Below are positions 1 through 12,039 of a stretch of 64,000 nucleotides of DNA, piece by piece; positions within the stretch are counted from its first letter, which is position 1; the number at the start of each line of letters is the position of its first letter. The stretch covers positions 1 through 64,000 of the forward strand of contig CAMRAC010000003.1 of NCBI GenBank assembly GCA_947039955.1, written 5' to 3'. A model generated the notes under the pieces. The model was given only the letters and a program-made list of their open reading frames with translations, ran no database searches and was not told the DNA's origin. Source of the stretch: an uncultured Mycoplasma sp. (GTDB lineage: Bacteria > Bacillota_I > Bacilli_A > Mycoplasmatales > Metamycoplasmataceae). The position numbers and the translations under genes were made by a program.

Positions 1-1530
1 ATTTCTTTGTCAGTAGCATCCAAGTGAGAAAATTCACTTGCATCAATTGTACCTACTGGGCTAATTTGAGTTACAGAAATATCAATTATTACAGGTGTAA
101 CTGTAAATTCTAATGAATTAATTGTTGTTAATGATCCATTGATTGTGTGACCAGTTATAACATTCAATGTAATAACATTTGTATCTGGAAGCATTTTAAT
201 TGTAAATGCTGCTTTTAAAGCTAGTAAGTCCATTGATGGTTCAATGGTAAATAGTTTTTGAATTAAATCAAATGACGGTTGATCAATTTCTTTGTCAGTA
301 GCATCCAAGTGAGAAAATTCACTTGCATCAATTGTACCTAATGGGCTAATTTGAGTTACAGAAATATCAATTATTTCAGGTGTAATTGTAAAACTGATTG
401 AAGGAAGTGAAGTTGATCCATTATTAATTGTAAAGTTTGCGCCATCTTTAACTTTTAAATTAATTACACCAGTTACTACACCATTTGTTCCGATAGTTCT
501 TTTTAAATTAAATTCTAATCCAGCTATCATGTTTTCATGTTCTAATTCATTAAAATTAAAGAATTGATTTAAAAATGTCATTGCCGGTCCAGGAGACACA
601 GGTACAAATTTTTCACCCAATCCTTCAACATAAGCTTCTGTAACATCAGCAACCACATTTTTAGATTCTAATGTTATATTAACTGCATTTTTTGCAATCA
701 TAAAATTAGTTGAAAGAAGTTCTCCTTCTGCAATTGTGTTAATTGAATAACCCAGTTTAGCTTTCAATGTAATTGTGCTAAGACCATCAACTGAATTTGT
801 TGTTAACTTAACTTGTAATCCTTTTAATATGTTAGCATTATCTGCATTTAAATCAATATTAAAGAATTTAGCCAATAATATCAATGTATTTTCATTCACG
901 TTTTCGAAATCAGCAAGTAATCCTTTAACTTCAGCTTCTGTAGCTGTTGTAACATCTATTTTTGATAATGTTAAATCAATTATTTCAGCTGTAATTGTAA
1001 AAGTATTTGAAGGAAGTTCGTTGGTTAATCCATTAATTGTATAATCTGTTTTAGCTTTTAATGTAATTGTGCTAAGACCATCAACTGAATTTGTTGTTAA
1101 CTTAACTTGTAATCCTTGAATTAATATCGCTGGATCTAATGCTTTGAAATCAAAGAATTTAGCCAATAATGGTAATGTTATATTAGTAACATCTAGGAAA
1201 CCATCTGTCAATCCTTCAACGTCAGCTTTATTAATAGGTCCAATAATTGTTATAGCTTCTAAATCAAAATTAATTATTGTAGGTGTAATTGTAAAATCAA
1301 TTGAAGTAAATTCACCGTTAACAATTGTATTAATTGAATAACCTGGTTTAGCTTTCAATGTAATTGTGCTAATGTCATTAACTGAATTTGTTGTTAACTT
1401 AACTTGTAATCCTTGAATCAATATCGCTGGATCTAATGCTTTGAAAACAAAGAATTTTTTCAATAATTCCAATGTTATATTAGTAACATCTAGGAAACCA
1501 TCTGTCAATCCTTCAACGTCAAGTTCTGTA
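1..1530 (-). repeat. High-identity tandem repeat units (285-297 bp) in the C-terminal part of the giant lipoprotein gene
   Basis: Block at 1-90 recurs at 286-375 (offset 285, about 1-2 mismatches); block at 761 recurs at 1055 and 1352; 'gtaacatctaggaaaccatctgtcaatccttcaacgtca' occurs at ~1187 and ~1487. Confidence 0.9.
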
Positions 1531-4500
1531 ACCTCAGTAACTGCTATAGTTTCTACTGTTAAATCAGTTGCAATTGTAAAAGTAGTTGAAGTTTCAGTTA
1601 CTCCATCAACATTAATGTAAAACCCTTCATTAGTTTGTAAAGAAATTGTATTAACACCATTAACTGTTGTTACTTTGATCATTAATCCAGTTTTTAAAAT
1701 TTCAGGAGATATTTTATTAGTAAATAGTTTATTAATCAATGTTACTGAATCATCAGTAATAGCTTGGTAGTCAGGACCTATAAGGTGATCAAGTTCAGTT
1801 TGCGAAATTACAACTCCAGAAATAGGAGCTAATTCTAACTTAACCGGAACTGAGAATTGATTTGAAACATAATTTCATTCACCACTATTAAACACAACAC
1901 CCTGTTTACCTTCTAATTCAAGTGTATATTTGTTTCCAGCTAACATAGTTTTCTTAACAGTAACATTTCCAATCATATTATTTGAATAATTATTTGCATA
2001 ATCATTTACATTAAATACTTTTAAAACTATCTGCAAAGTATCTTTAGTAATTAGTGAATATGTATTAAGAATTGAATTTATTTCAAGTTCAGTAACATTA
2101 ATAATGTCTGATGCATTTTTTGTTATTTCAAAATTTAAAAGAGATGTAATTGAATATGATGTTAATTCATCAATACCATTAATTGAGAATCCTGGGTTTG
2201 AATTCAAGATAATTGTGAATTTGTTTGAACCCACTTCCTGCACACTTCTTTTAACTTGTAAAGCACTCATTAGAACTGAATCAGTAATTGCACTATCTAT
2301 TTCAAATAAAGTCTTAATTATTTCTAATTGTTCAGTTGTCATTGCTTTAAATTCTTCAGAAAATGACATCACTTGTTCATGTAAAAGCTCGTGACCAGTA
2401 GTTACACTCCCAGCAATTGGTTTTATCAATAAATTTTGAGATGCGACAAATTTATGTTCAATTTGGAATGTTGAAGAATTATTGAATGAATATCCATTTT
2501 TTGCATCTAAAATCAATACATATCCATTAATTCCATTAGTAGTTTGTAAAGTTACATCAAATGCTTCATTTGGATCAAATGATGACAACGGAGGATTAAA
2601 TGTAAAAACCTTGTTAATTATTGGTAAATTAAGTTCTGTAACTAATCCATTAACAAAATCAACAAGTTCTGAAGCATCTAATTTTGGATCCGCATTTATT
2701 GTTACCTCTAGTTTTGTTTTAACTGTAAATTCGTTTGACATCAGTACTGTAGAACCATCAGAAAACACATAACCTTCTTTAGCTGTTAAAACTAACTTGT
2801 ATACATTAGTTTTGTTTTCTATAGCTATTTTGTGAACTTCTAAACCTTTGTTAGCTACATTATAAATCATATTAGTTATGAATAATTTTTTGATAATGCT
2901 GTAATTTTTTTCTGTTAGAGATCCTGCAATAGGTAAAATATTAGCCATGTCTTCTTTGGTGATTTGAACATTATTCACTTGAGATTTAATAACTATATCC
3001 ATTGGTGCGCTTAAGGCAAAGTATGCATCAACTGAAGTTTGTTGCGTTCCATTTACTAAAAATTTTAATCCAGAATCGGGTTTAACAGTCAATGTAATTT
3101 TCCGCTCCAGTGACACTTTACTTCCTTTATTAACAACATTAACAACAGCATTAAATCATGCATTTGCTTGGAATACAGAATCAAGACCAGTAATTTCAAA
3201 AGCTTTTAAAATAGTTGCCAATTGTTCTTCAGTAAACTCAGATACTGTTTGTCCTCCAAAACTTGCTAATTCTTCACTTGTAATTTTGATATTTGCTCTT
3301 TGCTTCACAACAACAGTTATAGATTTTGATGCTGAAAATTCGTTAGATTCTAAAATATCTAAAGTAGAATTAATCATAAAATTAGGGTTAGCAATTAAAA
3401 TAAATTTGAATTTAGTTGCATCAGTTGGATTAGACTCTCTCTTAACCTTTAAGCCCTTAAATATTTCATCATTAGTAACATGAGGTAAATTGAAAACAGA
3501 TTTAATTATTTGGATATTATTCTCATCAATAGCTTGTGCTTCTTTAGAAATTAATGTTATTTGAGTTCCTGTTAAAGTAATTTCCGATGTTTCTTTCAGA
3601 GTTATTTCAAAACTCAAAGGAACGGTAAATGTTGTTGAAGGTAATTCAGATGTTCCCCCGTTGATTGTATAACCTAAGTTTGACTTTATAACCAATTTAT
3701 ATTCATGACCTGTCGCAGATACTTTTTCTTTATGAACAGATAGGCTATTCATAATATCAGCTGGTGATAAAGCAGGATCGAATTTGAACAATCTTTTAAT
3801 TATTTCTACTTGATTATCTTTTACCTGTGTTGAAGTGTTTGAGAAAAGTGTTAAATCAGCCACAGAAAGCACAGGGTTAGGTAAATCAATTTTAGATTCA
3901 ATAAGTAAATCTACATTAACAGTAAATGTGTTAGATGATATTTCTGGAACTTTCGTTCAGTTGTCAATGTTATATCCATCATTAGCTGTTAAAACTAATG
4001 TATATACATTATTTGTTTCAACTCCACCTGTTTTGTGTAACTTAAATGCTTTTTGGATAAATTCAAATTGACTTGTTGCATCATCGGCAATATCACTTGG
4101 TATTGTAATTGTTAAAACCTTATCGATTATTCCAACTTGTTCTAAAGTTATTAATGTAGGTGTATCTTTAGTGATAGAATCAATTTCTTGATTAGTAATT
4201 TCTCTCATGAAATGATTTGGTTTGGCACCAACACTTACACTTTTAATAACTGTAAAATCGCTTGATGTATAAGCATCTTTTTTACCATTAATTGTATAAC
4301 CTGGTTTAATTTCTAAAGTGAATGTATAAACATTGCCTGATGCAGGGGCAGATTTCTTAACCATTAATCCATCAGTAACATCAACATCATTGGTGATATT
4401 GAAAACTTTTTTCAACACTGTCAACATACGTTGTGTTATTACTCCTTGTGCTTCAGAAAATAATTTTAAATCATTCTCAGTAATTGTTTCAATTATGTTT

Positions 4501-6437
4501 TTTCTCTCTAAAATTATATCAATAATTTCAAATGCAAAAAATTCCGTTGAAACAGGTTGATTACTGTTATTCAATAGAAATTCTGGTCTATCATGCTTCA
4601 AAGTTAAAATAAGTTTAGCTGTTCTATCAATAACGATTTTCCTAACTTGTAAAGAAGCCATAATCTTCTTATCAAGAGATGAAGGGGTGTCGATTTTTGT
4701 TGTTATATCAAAAGCCTTTTTAACTATTGCCAATGTCTCTACAGTAATATTTTGAGAAATTAATCCTATTTTTTTCATTTCTGCACTAGAAATTTTACCT
4801 TCAATTAAATTTATTTCTTTCGCTTCAACAAGAATATCTTCACGAAGATTAATAGTATTAGATACAAAATCATCTGTTGAGTTTCCGATCATAACACCTT
4901 CTTGTGGGATTAATGTAAGAGTAAATTTTGTATTATCAGTTTTAGTTAATTTAACAAAAAAGTTAGAGAAATCACTTGCTTGAAGCGCAGGAGTAAAGTT
5001 AAAGAACTTTTCAATAGTAGCTCTTTGACTTGCCACTTCTATGGTTTGCCCTTCTTTTCCTACATTTAAATTGAAATTATCATACATTTCATCAAGTGTA
5101 ATTGCTTGAGGATTATCAGGAGATGTTCCCAAATCCGCTCTTGTTACATTGAAGTTATGATTAACAGAAAACGGAACAGTTTTAAATGATTTATTTGTTC
5201 CATTAATTAAAATATATGGATTATCAGTTGTTAAAGTGAATGTAACAGTTCCATCGACTGTGTTTAATTCTTTTTCCAATTTAAATATTTTCTGGATATC
5301 TTGATTACTTGACATAACTGATCCAAAATTAACAACTTTTTTAACAATTTCTACTTCTACCAATGACATTTCATGTATACCATTTGGAATTAAACCCATT
5401 TCAGTAGGAGTTATTTTACCATCTTTATTTGACAAGGTTACCATAACATTAACAGGGAATTCAAGTGAAACAAATGGTATTGTTTCTCCATTAATTGTAT
5501 GTCTATTACCAGGTGTTAAAATCACTTTAAATTTATTTCCTTCAATCGGACCTTCTCTATGAACTATTATCGATCCATCAAGTTGCACAGCTTCATCTAC
5601 ACCATCTAAGTTAAATATTTTATTAACTATTGGTTGAAATGAAATTTCTAGTTCTTTAGGTTCTACTGGGATTTTAGCTATTTCTTCATGAGTTAAAGAT
5701 ACATCTTCACGACGTGAAATTACCATATCTTTCGGACTATCTAAATGTGTTGCAAATTCTGCTGACACATGTGTTTTTGTTTGACCATTAACATCTACAC
5801 CCGGCATTTTAGGGCTCAACTCTAATTTATAAATTAAACGTGCTATATCAACTCTTTTAACTTGCAAAAGTCTCATTACATCATCTTTATCTGAATGTTT
5901 AAAATCAAAAACTTTAGAAATAGTATTGAACATACTTTCAGTTATATCTACCGGTGATGGACCTCGAGGAATTTCTGTCAATCTTGAATCAGCTATGTTC
6001 ATTTCGTTAATATCAGCACTTGTATTATTTTCAATTAAAAAATTAGGCTTAGTTTGAAAAGCACTTGAAAAAAGCGCTTTTTGATCACCATTAATTACAT
6101 AACCTTCTTTAGCCATTAACTCTAATTGGTACTGACCAACTTTATCAGAAGAAAGCTTTTTAACTTGTAAACCTTTGATAATATCACTATCTAAAGAACT
6201 ATCAATTTTTCAAAGCTTTTTAATTATTAGTAGATTTGAAGAATTAATATCCTGATTTTGCTGAGTAATAGTTTCTATTTCTTGGTAAGTAATGTCCTCT
6301 GGTGTTTTAATTCCTATGTGTAGATTAACCACATCTGTTGTGGTAGCACATGAGGAAATAAGGGCTAATGGAAGTCCTGCCGCTGCTATAGTTTTTAAGT
6401 AGATTCGTTTGTTTTGTGTTTTGCTTGTTTTGTTCAT
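1..6437 (-). CDS. Giant repeat-containing surface lipoprotein, 3' end truncated by window edge
   Basis: ORFs 6210-6458, 3957-6116, 3156-3872 and 1875-3116 are in one frame joined by UGA(Trp); I translated 1874-1 by hand and found it open. N-terminus MNKTSKTQNKRIYLKTIAAAGLPLALISSC has a lipobox. At least 20 degenerate ~95-99 aa repeats with a G-Y-x-I-N-G / S-x-x-F-T-V signature. Confidence 0.9.
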
Positions 6438-6838
6438 AATATACAAAGTATTATACAATATATTTGTTTATTTTGAGCAATAAAAGTAGATTTTGCAACA
6501 TAAATACATAATTATTTACACTCTAATTTAATAGATATCATAAATAAAAACGAGATAATTATCAATGTAACTTGATGATTTATATTAATTGATGTATTAT
6601 CAAAACCAAAAATAAGTCATTTTATACTTTTGTTATTAAAAATAATATGATTTTGAATGTAATTGGCTTATAAAGATGATTAAATAATTTTTATAATGAA
6701 AGAAATAAGAAAATAAAGCTAAATATACACTTACATTCACTTCAGAACAAAATGGTGACTCAATCAAATGTTTTGTTTTTTAATAAAGTTTTATAGAAGA
6801 CAAATTATTATAAATTAGAAAGAATAACCTAAACTTAA

Positions 6839-7031
6839 ACTCCTAAAAGAGTAATCACAATTCAAAAGGTGAATAACCCCTCCTGAAATTATGATGTTTC
6901 AATAATATCTCACATAGATAAACTAGATCAGTTCAAGGCAAAATATTTGATTGACTTAAGGTATCATGCTTTTGAAGTAGCTAACTTATCACACCTTAAC
7001 TATATAAGAGTGCTTAAAGATGGGTTTAAAT
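6839..7031 (+). pseudogene. Coding-like relic, unidentified
   Basis: Code-4 reading without a start codon: TPKRVITIQKVNNPSWNYDVSIISHIDKLDQFKAKYLIDLRYHAFEVANLSHLNYIRVLKDGFK*; upstream frame has stops. Confidence 0.35.
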
Positions 7032-7390
7032 AGTGTGTCGTTACTCTTAAGATAATCATATTTTAAAAGTTATCTCCAAGAAAAAAACTTTGATGAAAAA
7101 TAAATATCATTCTTAGATCTAAAACCTGAGATAAATAAATGATGTTTGATTTAATAGTAGAATATAAAATTGATATATTTATCAAAATACAATTCTACCC
7201 CAACACTCCAGACTAGTCTTTTCTAAAGTTATGAAATTTAATAAATAAATCATTAATGATAATCAATTATCGCAAAACCAAAAAAGAATGTTGATATATT
7301 TAAAATACAGTAATGAAGTAATCTTTCATGATGACACTATAGTCATATATAAAAATAGAATAAAATTATAATTAGGAATATAATAAAATT

Positions 7391-8245
7391 ATGAAAAAGT
7401 TTAATTCAGAATTATCAATAGTATCACTAATAAATAAATTCTTTTGAAAATCTAAAATAGGTCCATTGACCATGTTTTTATTACCAACTGGTTTTATGTT
7501 AATTTATTATTTAATTGAAATGAATAGCAATACTGGTTCAAGATTCTTTGTTTCTGCTTTCCCGGCTTATATTGCTTTATCAGTTTTACCAATTACTTTG
7601 ATTACATTACCACAAATGTTAGTTGAGATTAAACAGTCAATTGTTTTAAGAAGAATATCAACATCAAGCATTACACCAATTAAATATAACTTAATAGTAG
7701 CTGCATGATTCTTTTTGATGTGTACCTTTTCATCTTTATTTGTAATCGTTGTTTTCTTAATGTTTCTAAACACAGATGCTCCGAAGGAATTGTCACATAT
7801 TAATTGAGGGGAATTTCTTTTAGCATTAATCATGTTATTTATAAGTGCTATCTCAACAGGTATTTTATTAGCTTCTGTTTCAAAGAAATCATCAACAGTT
7901 CAATTAATTGGATTGTCAATCTTATTTTTAACAATAACTCTTGGAGGTTACTTTGTTCCAATAGCTGTTATTGGTGGAGTTGATGCAATTAAGTATATAA
8001 GTTTATTTTCACCAATAAACTTTGCAACATCATTATTAAACAACACACTAATCAAACCAATAGATGGAATATCACAAAGTATTTTTGATATTAGTAATTT
8101 CAACATTCTTTCTGTTGACCCAAGGGATCCAGCAATTACAATCATTGCTGGATGACAAAAAGTTTTAAATTTAATTATGCCAACATTAATATTTGGTGGA
8201 TTTAATTTTATAGCTTATAAAAAATTTAGTTGATCAAGCAGGTAA
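7391..8245 (+). CDS. ABC-2 type transporter permease
   Basis: Rebuilt through UGA from ORFs 7466-7708 and 7832-8155; starts MKKFNSELSIVSLINKFFWKSKIGPLTMFLLP; about six hydrophobic segments; followed by an ABC ATPase gene. Confidence 0.8.
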
Positions 8246-8280
8246 GAATGAACTTAAAGAAAAAGAAGGAAGGTAATAAA

Positions 8281-9120
8281 ATGATAAATAAAAATAAACA
8301 AGATAACATTTGAGAAAAAATTAAAACAATCGAATCAAATAAAAAATCTAATCCTTATGATGAGTTAGCAATTTTGTCAAACGATAAAAGTGATTCGAAA
8401 GAATTAGTGATTGAAGTTAAGGACTTATCATGTAAATTTAAAACTTTAAAAGGTGAAAATATTGTCTTCCAAAATGTTTCTTTTAATTTATACCAAGGAG
8501 AACATGTTGCTTTCTTAGGTCCTAACGGTGCTGGTAAAACAGTTATGGTGGAAATGTTATCAGGAACAAGGAAACCCACTAGCGGTAAGGTGAAGTATCA
8601 TTTTAAACATAAGAAGAATCGTCCTTTTGAACATTTAGGAGTTCAATTCCAAGATTTTGAATTTCCAACAGGTTTAACAGTTAAAGATATGATTGATTTT
8701 ATCATTCAATTAAATAACATTTCTAACATTGATGTTGAAGAATTCAATGACATCCTAGAAACCTTTCAACTGAAAAGAATTTTAAAAAATAAAATATCCA
8801 AACTTTCTGGTGGTCAAAAACAAAGATTGAATGTGACACTTGCCTTATTAAATAAACCTAAAGTTTTATTCTTAGATGAATTTACTACAGGTTTAGATAT
8901 TGCTATTAAAAACAATATTCAAAAATTTATTATTGAATATTGTGATAAAAACCAAACCTCTTTAGTTTTAGTTTCACATGATGTTGATTCAATTGATGAA
9001 ATGACACAAAGAATAATTATCTTAGCTGAACAAGAAATTAAGATTGATTTAACTAAAGATGAAATTATTAAAAAGTTTGGTAGTGTTGCTGAATTATTAA
9101 AAACATACATTGCTTATTAA
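8281..9120 (+). CDS. ABC transporter ATP-binding protein
   Basis: Walker A GPNGAGKT, signature LSGGQKQR, Walker B VLFLDEF; start extended upstream of ORF 8374 through UGA (MINKNKQDNIWEKIK...). Confidence 0.9.
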
Positions 9121-9130
9121 TAAAATATAA

Positions 9131-9163
9131 AAATATCCCTTGAGATCCAATGGATATTTTTAT
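9131..9163. terminator. Hairpin with T-tract, possibly bidirectional between convergent genes
   Basis: AAATATCCCTTGAGATCCAATGGATATTTTT; near-copy at 11190-11223. Confidence 0.7.
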
Positions 9164-9174
9164 TGTTCATTATT

Positions 9175-11112
9175 TTATATTAAACGAATACCAATTCTGC
9201 TTAATTCTGTAGGAGTCTTGAATTGAGCAGGGATATTTAATTTAGATGCATCTATTGGTGGATTGCCCTCGAAAGCAAAATCTCCAATTGTTGTTACTGA
9301 GTTAGGGATGGTGATAGAAGTTAGTCGGTTGTTAGCAAAAGCATGTCCTCCAATTATTGTTATTGAGTCTGGGATGATGATAGAAGTTAGTTGGTTTAAA
9401 TAGAAAACATTTGATCCAATTGTTGTTACTGAGTTGGGGATGATGATAGAAGTTAGTTGGTTGGAAGCGAAAGCAAAATATTCAATTGTTGTTACTGATT
9501 TGGGGATGATGATAGAAGTTAGTTGGTTGGAATAGAAAGCTCATCCTCCAATTGTTGTTACTGAGTTACCTAAGGTTACAGAGGTTAGTTGGCTATTGTG
9601 AGAGAAAGCTGATTCTTCAATTGTTGTTACTGAGTCTGGGATGGTGATAGAGGTTAGTTGGCTATTAAAGAAAGCTTTATTTCCAATTGTATGTGCTATA
9701 ACTTCAGTTATTGAACCATCAGGGTGTGTATAATGGAACTTACTTGGTATCTGTAATTGTTTTTCATTATTTCCCTCAGATAAACCTAAAATTATTCCAT
9801 CTTTGTGAATTCTAAATCCTTTATCATTAAATTCTGTCGGAACAACTGGTGGTTTATAAATAGTAATACCAATTCTTTCTAACTCTGTAGGAGTCTTGAA
9901 TTGAGTAGGGATATTTAATTTAGATGCATCTATTGGTGGATTGCTGGCGAAAGCAAAATCTCCAATTGTTGTTACTGAGTCTGGGATGGTGATAGAAGTT
10001 AGTTGGTTATTAGAGAAAGCTGATTCTTCAATTGTTGTTACTGAGTCTGGGATGGTGATAGAAGTTAGTTGGTTATAATAGAAAGAATTTGCTCCAATTG
10101 TTGTTACTGAGTTAGGGATGGTGACAGATATTAGTCCTCTCATTGTGAAAGCATTTATTCCAATTGTATGTGCTATAACTTCAGTTATTGAACCATCAGA
10201 GTGTGTATAATGGAACTTACTTGGTATCTGTAATTGTTTTTCATTATTTCCCTCAGATAAACCTAAAATTATTCCATCTTTGTGAATTCTAAATCCTTTA
10301 TCATTAAATTCTGTCGGAACAACTGGTGGTTTATAAATAGTAATACCAATTCTTTCTAACTCTGTAGGAGTCTTGAATTGAGCAGGGATATTTAATTTAG
10401 ATGCATCTATTGGTGGATGGTTGGCGAAAGCAAAATCTCCAATTGTTGTTACTGAGTTGGGGATGGTAATAGAAGTTAGTTGGTTGAAATAGAAAGCATT
10501 TGATCCAATTGTTGTTACTGAGTTGGGGATGATGATAGAAGTTAGTTGGTTGGAAGAGAAGGAACTACTTTCAATTGTTGTTATTGAGTCTGGGATGGTG
10601 ATAGAAGTTAGTTGGTTGGAAGCGAAAGCGAAATCTCCAATTGTTGTTACTGAGTCTGGGATGGTGATAGAGATTAGTCGGTTGAAAGAGAAAGCTGATT
10701 CTTCAATTGTTGTTATTGAGTCTGGGATGGTTACAGAGGTTAGTTGGTTGGAAGCGAAAGCTTGATCTCCAATTATTGTTACTGAGTTAGGGATGGTGAC
10801 AGAGGTTAGTCCTCTCATTGTGAAAGCATTTGATCCAATTGCACGTGCTATAACTTCGGTTATCGAACCATCAGAGTCTGTATAATGGAACTTACTTGGT
10901 ATCTGTAATTGTTTTTCATTATTTTCCTCAGATAAACCTAAAATTGTTCCATCTTTGTGAATTCTAAATCCTTTATCATTAAATTCTGTCGGAACAACCG
11001 GAGTAGGTTTTTCTAAATCAACCACCGGTGCACATGATACCATTGATGCTACTGGTAGTACAGCAAGACTAATTGTCCCTAATCCTAATAACAATTTTGT
11101 TGATTCTTTCAT
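9175..11112 (-). CDS. BspA-like leucine-rich repeat (LRR_5-type) lipoprotein
   Basis: ORF 9541-11211 continues through UGA to TAA at 9175; start MKESTKLLLGLGTISLAVLPVASMVSC (lipobox); repeated 22-aa unit S(I/V)TIPDSVTTIGDFAFASNQLT. Confidence 0.9.
9180..11010 (-). repeat. 66-bp LRR-coding repeats inside three larger near-identical modules
   Basis: Linker PPVVPTEFNDKGFRIHKDG..LGLSE.NNEKQLQIPSKFHYT..DGSITEVIA occurs three times; cap PPIDASKLNIPAQFKTPTEL occurs three times; 22-codon LRR units between. Confidence 0.9.
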
Positions 11113-11189
11113 AAAAATATCCTTTTTTAATTTATTTATTAATACATTGTTAACTAAATTATAGTCTTTATATGTTTGAATTAGATATA

Positions 11190-11223
11190 AAAAATATCCA
11201 TTGAGATCCAATGGATATTTTTA
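11190..11223. terminator. Hairpin with T-tract, second copy
   Basis: AAAAATATCCATTGAGATCCAATGGATATTTTT. Confidence 0.65.
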
Positions 11224-11299
11224 TTGTTAATTATTTTATTCTATTGTGTCATGAACAAGAAGTAAAGTTAATTAATTTTCTTAAAAAGTGTAGTTTCAA

Positions 11300-11420
11300 A
11301 TATTCAATACTGTTTTAGGAATTGTTACAGAAGTTAGTTTATTGTTAAAAAGGCAAGTTCACCAACCTTTTTTATTTTAACTGCAATTGTTTTCCCTTCC
11401 TCATCCAGATCGGAGTTACA
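11300..11420 (-). pseudogene. Decayed fragment of a second BspA-like LRR gene
   Basis: Minus strand reads CNSDLDEEGKTIAVKIKKVGELAF(frameshift)NNKLTSVTIPKTVLNI, matching the linker-LRR pattern of the neighbouring intact gene. Confidence 0.6.
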
Positions 11421-11621
11421 ATGATTTATATTAACTCGGACATAAACTATTATCCAAACCGTACAATCAAAAGGAATTGCTCAAAAGTTCTCTATATTGA
11501 TTTCTGTTCAACTTTTATAAAAGAGATGAATACTTGCTCTACAATATTATTCTAATTATTAAATTAAATATGAAAACACTATTAAGATAAGAGATTAATT
11601 AAATAAAAATATTAAGGCAAA

Positions 11622-11652
11622 TAAAACACCATTTCAATAATGGTGTTTTATT
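11622..11652 (-). terminator. Terminator of the S10-spc-alpha operon
   Basis: AAAACACCATTTCAATAATGGTGTTTT downstream of rplQ. Confidence 0.8.
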
Positions 11653-11673
11653 TTATTTAGATATTCTAAAGAA

Positions 11674-12039
11674 TTATTTTACTAATTCAAGAATTGCCAT
11701 TTTAGTTGCATCACCTTGACGGGCTGGTAACTTAATAATTCTAGTATATCCACCTTGACGGTCTTTGTATCTTGGAGCAAGAGTTTCAAATAAATGTTTT
11801 AAAGCTGGAACACCATCTTTAGTTTTAACATCTCTTAAAAATGCTGCTGCTGATCTTCTAGAAGCCAAAGTATTGATTTTCCCTTTAGTGATCATTTTCT
11901 CAACATGTCTTCTAACTTCTTTTGCTCTTGTTTCAGTAGTAGTAATTCTACCATGCACTAGAACATCAGTTGCTAAAGAACGAGCTATTTGCTTTCTTCA
12001 TGTTGCGTTTCTCCTAAAGAGTTGATGTGGATTAGCCAT
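11674..12039 (-). CDS. rplQ: 50S ribosomal protein L17
   Basis: [51 protein letters not shown]...; UGA extension to ATG at 12039. Confidence 0.95.

Noticed and set aside
775-4560. Plus-strand ORFs (775-1044, 1144-1341, 2104-2394, 2482-2772, 3286-3483, 3835-4071, 4333-4560)
   Set aside because: Antisense to the giant lipoprotein gene; arise from its repetitive, AT-rich codons and lack independent signals.
10523-10765. Plus-strand ORF MGMMIEVSWLEEKELLSIVVIESG...
   Set aside because: Antisense reading of the LRR repeats of the BspA-like gene.
11405-11420. 'CCAGATCGGAG' resembling a sequencing adapter start
   Set aside because: Match is only a few bases and sits within a translatable LRR-gene relic; no adapter continuation.
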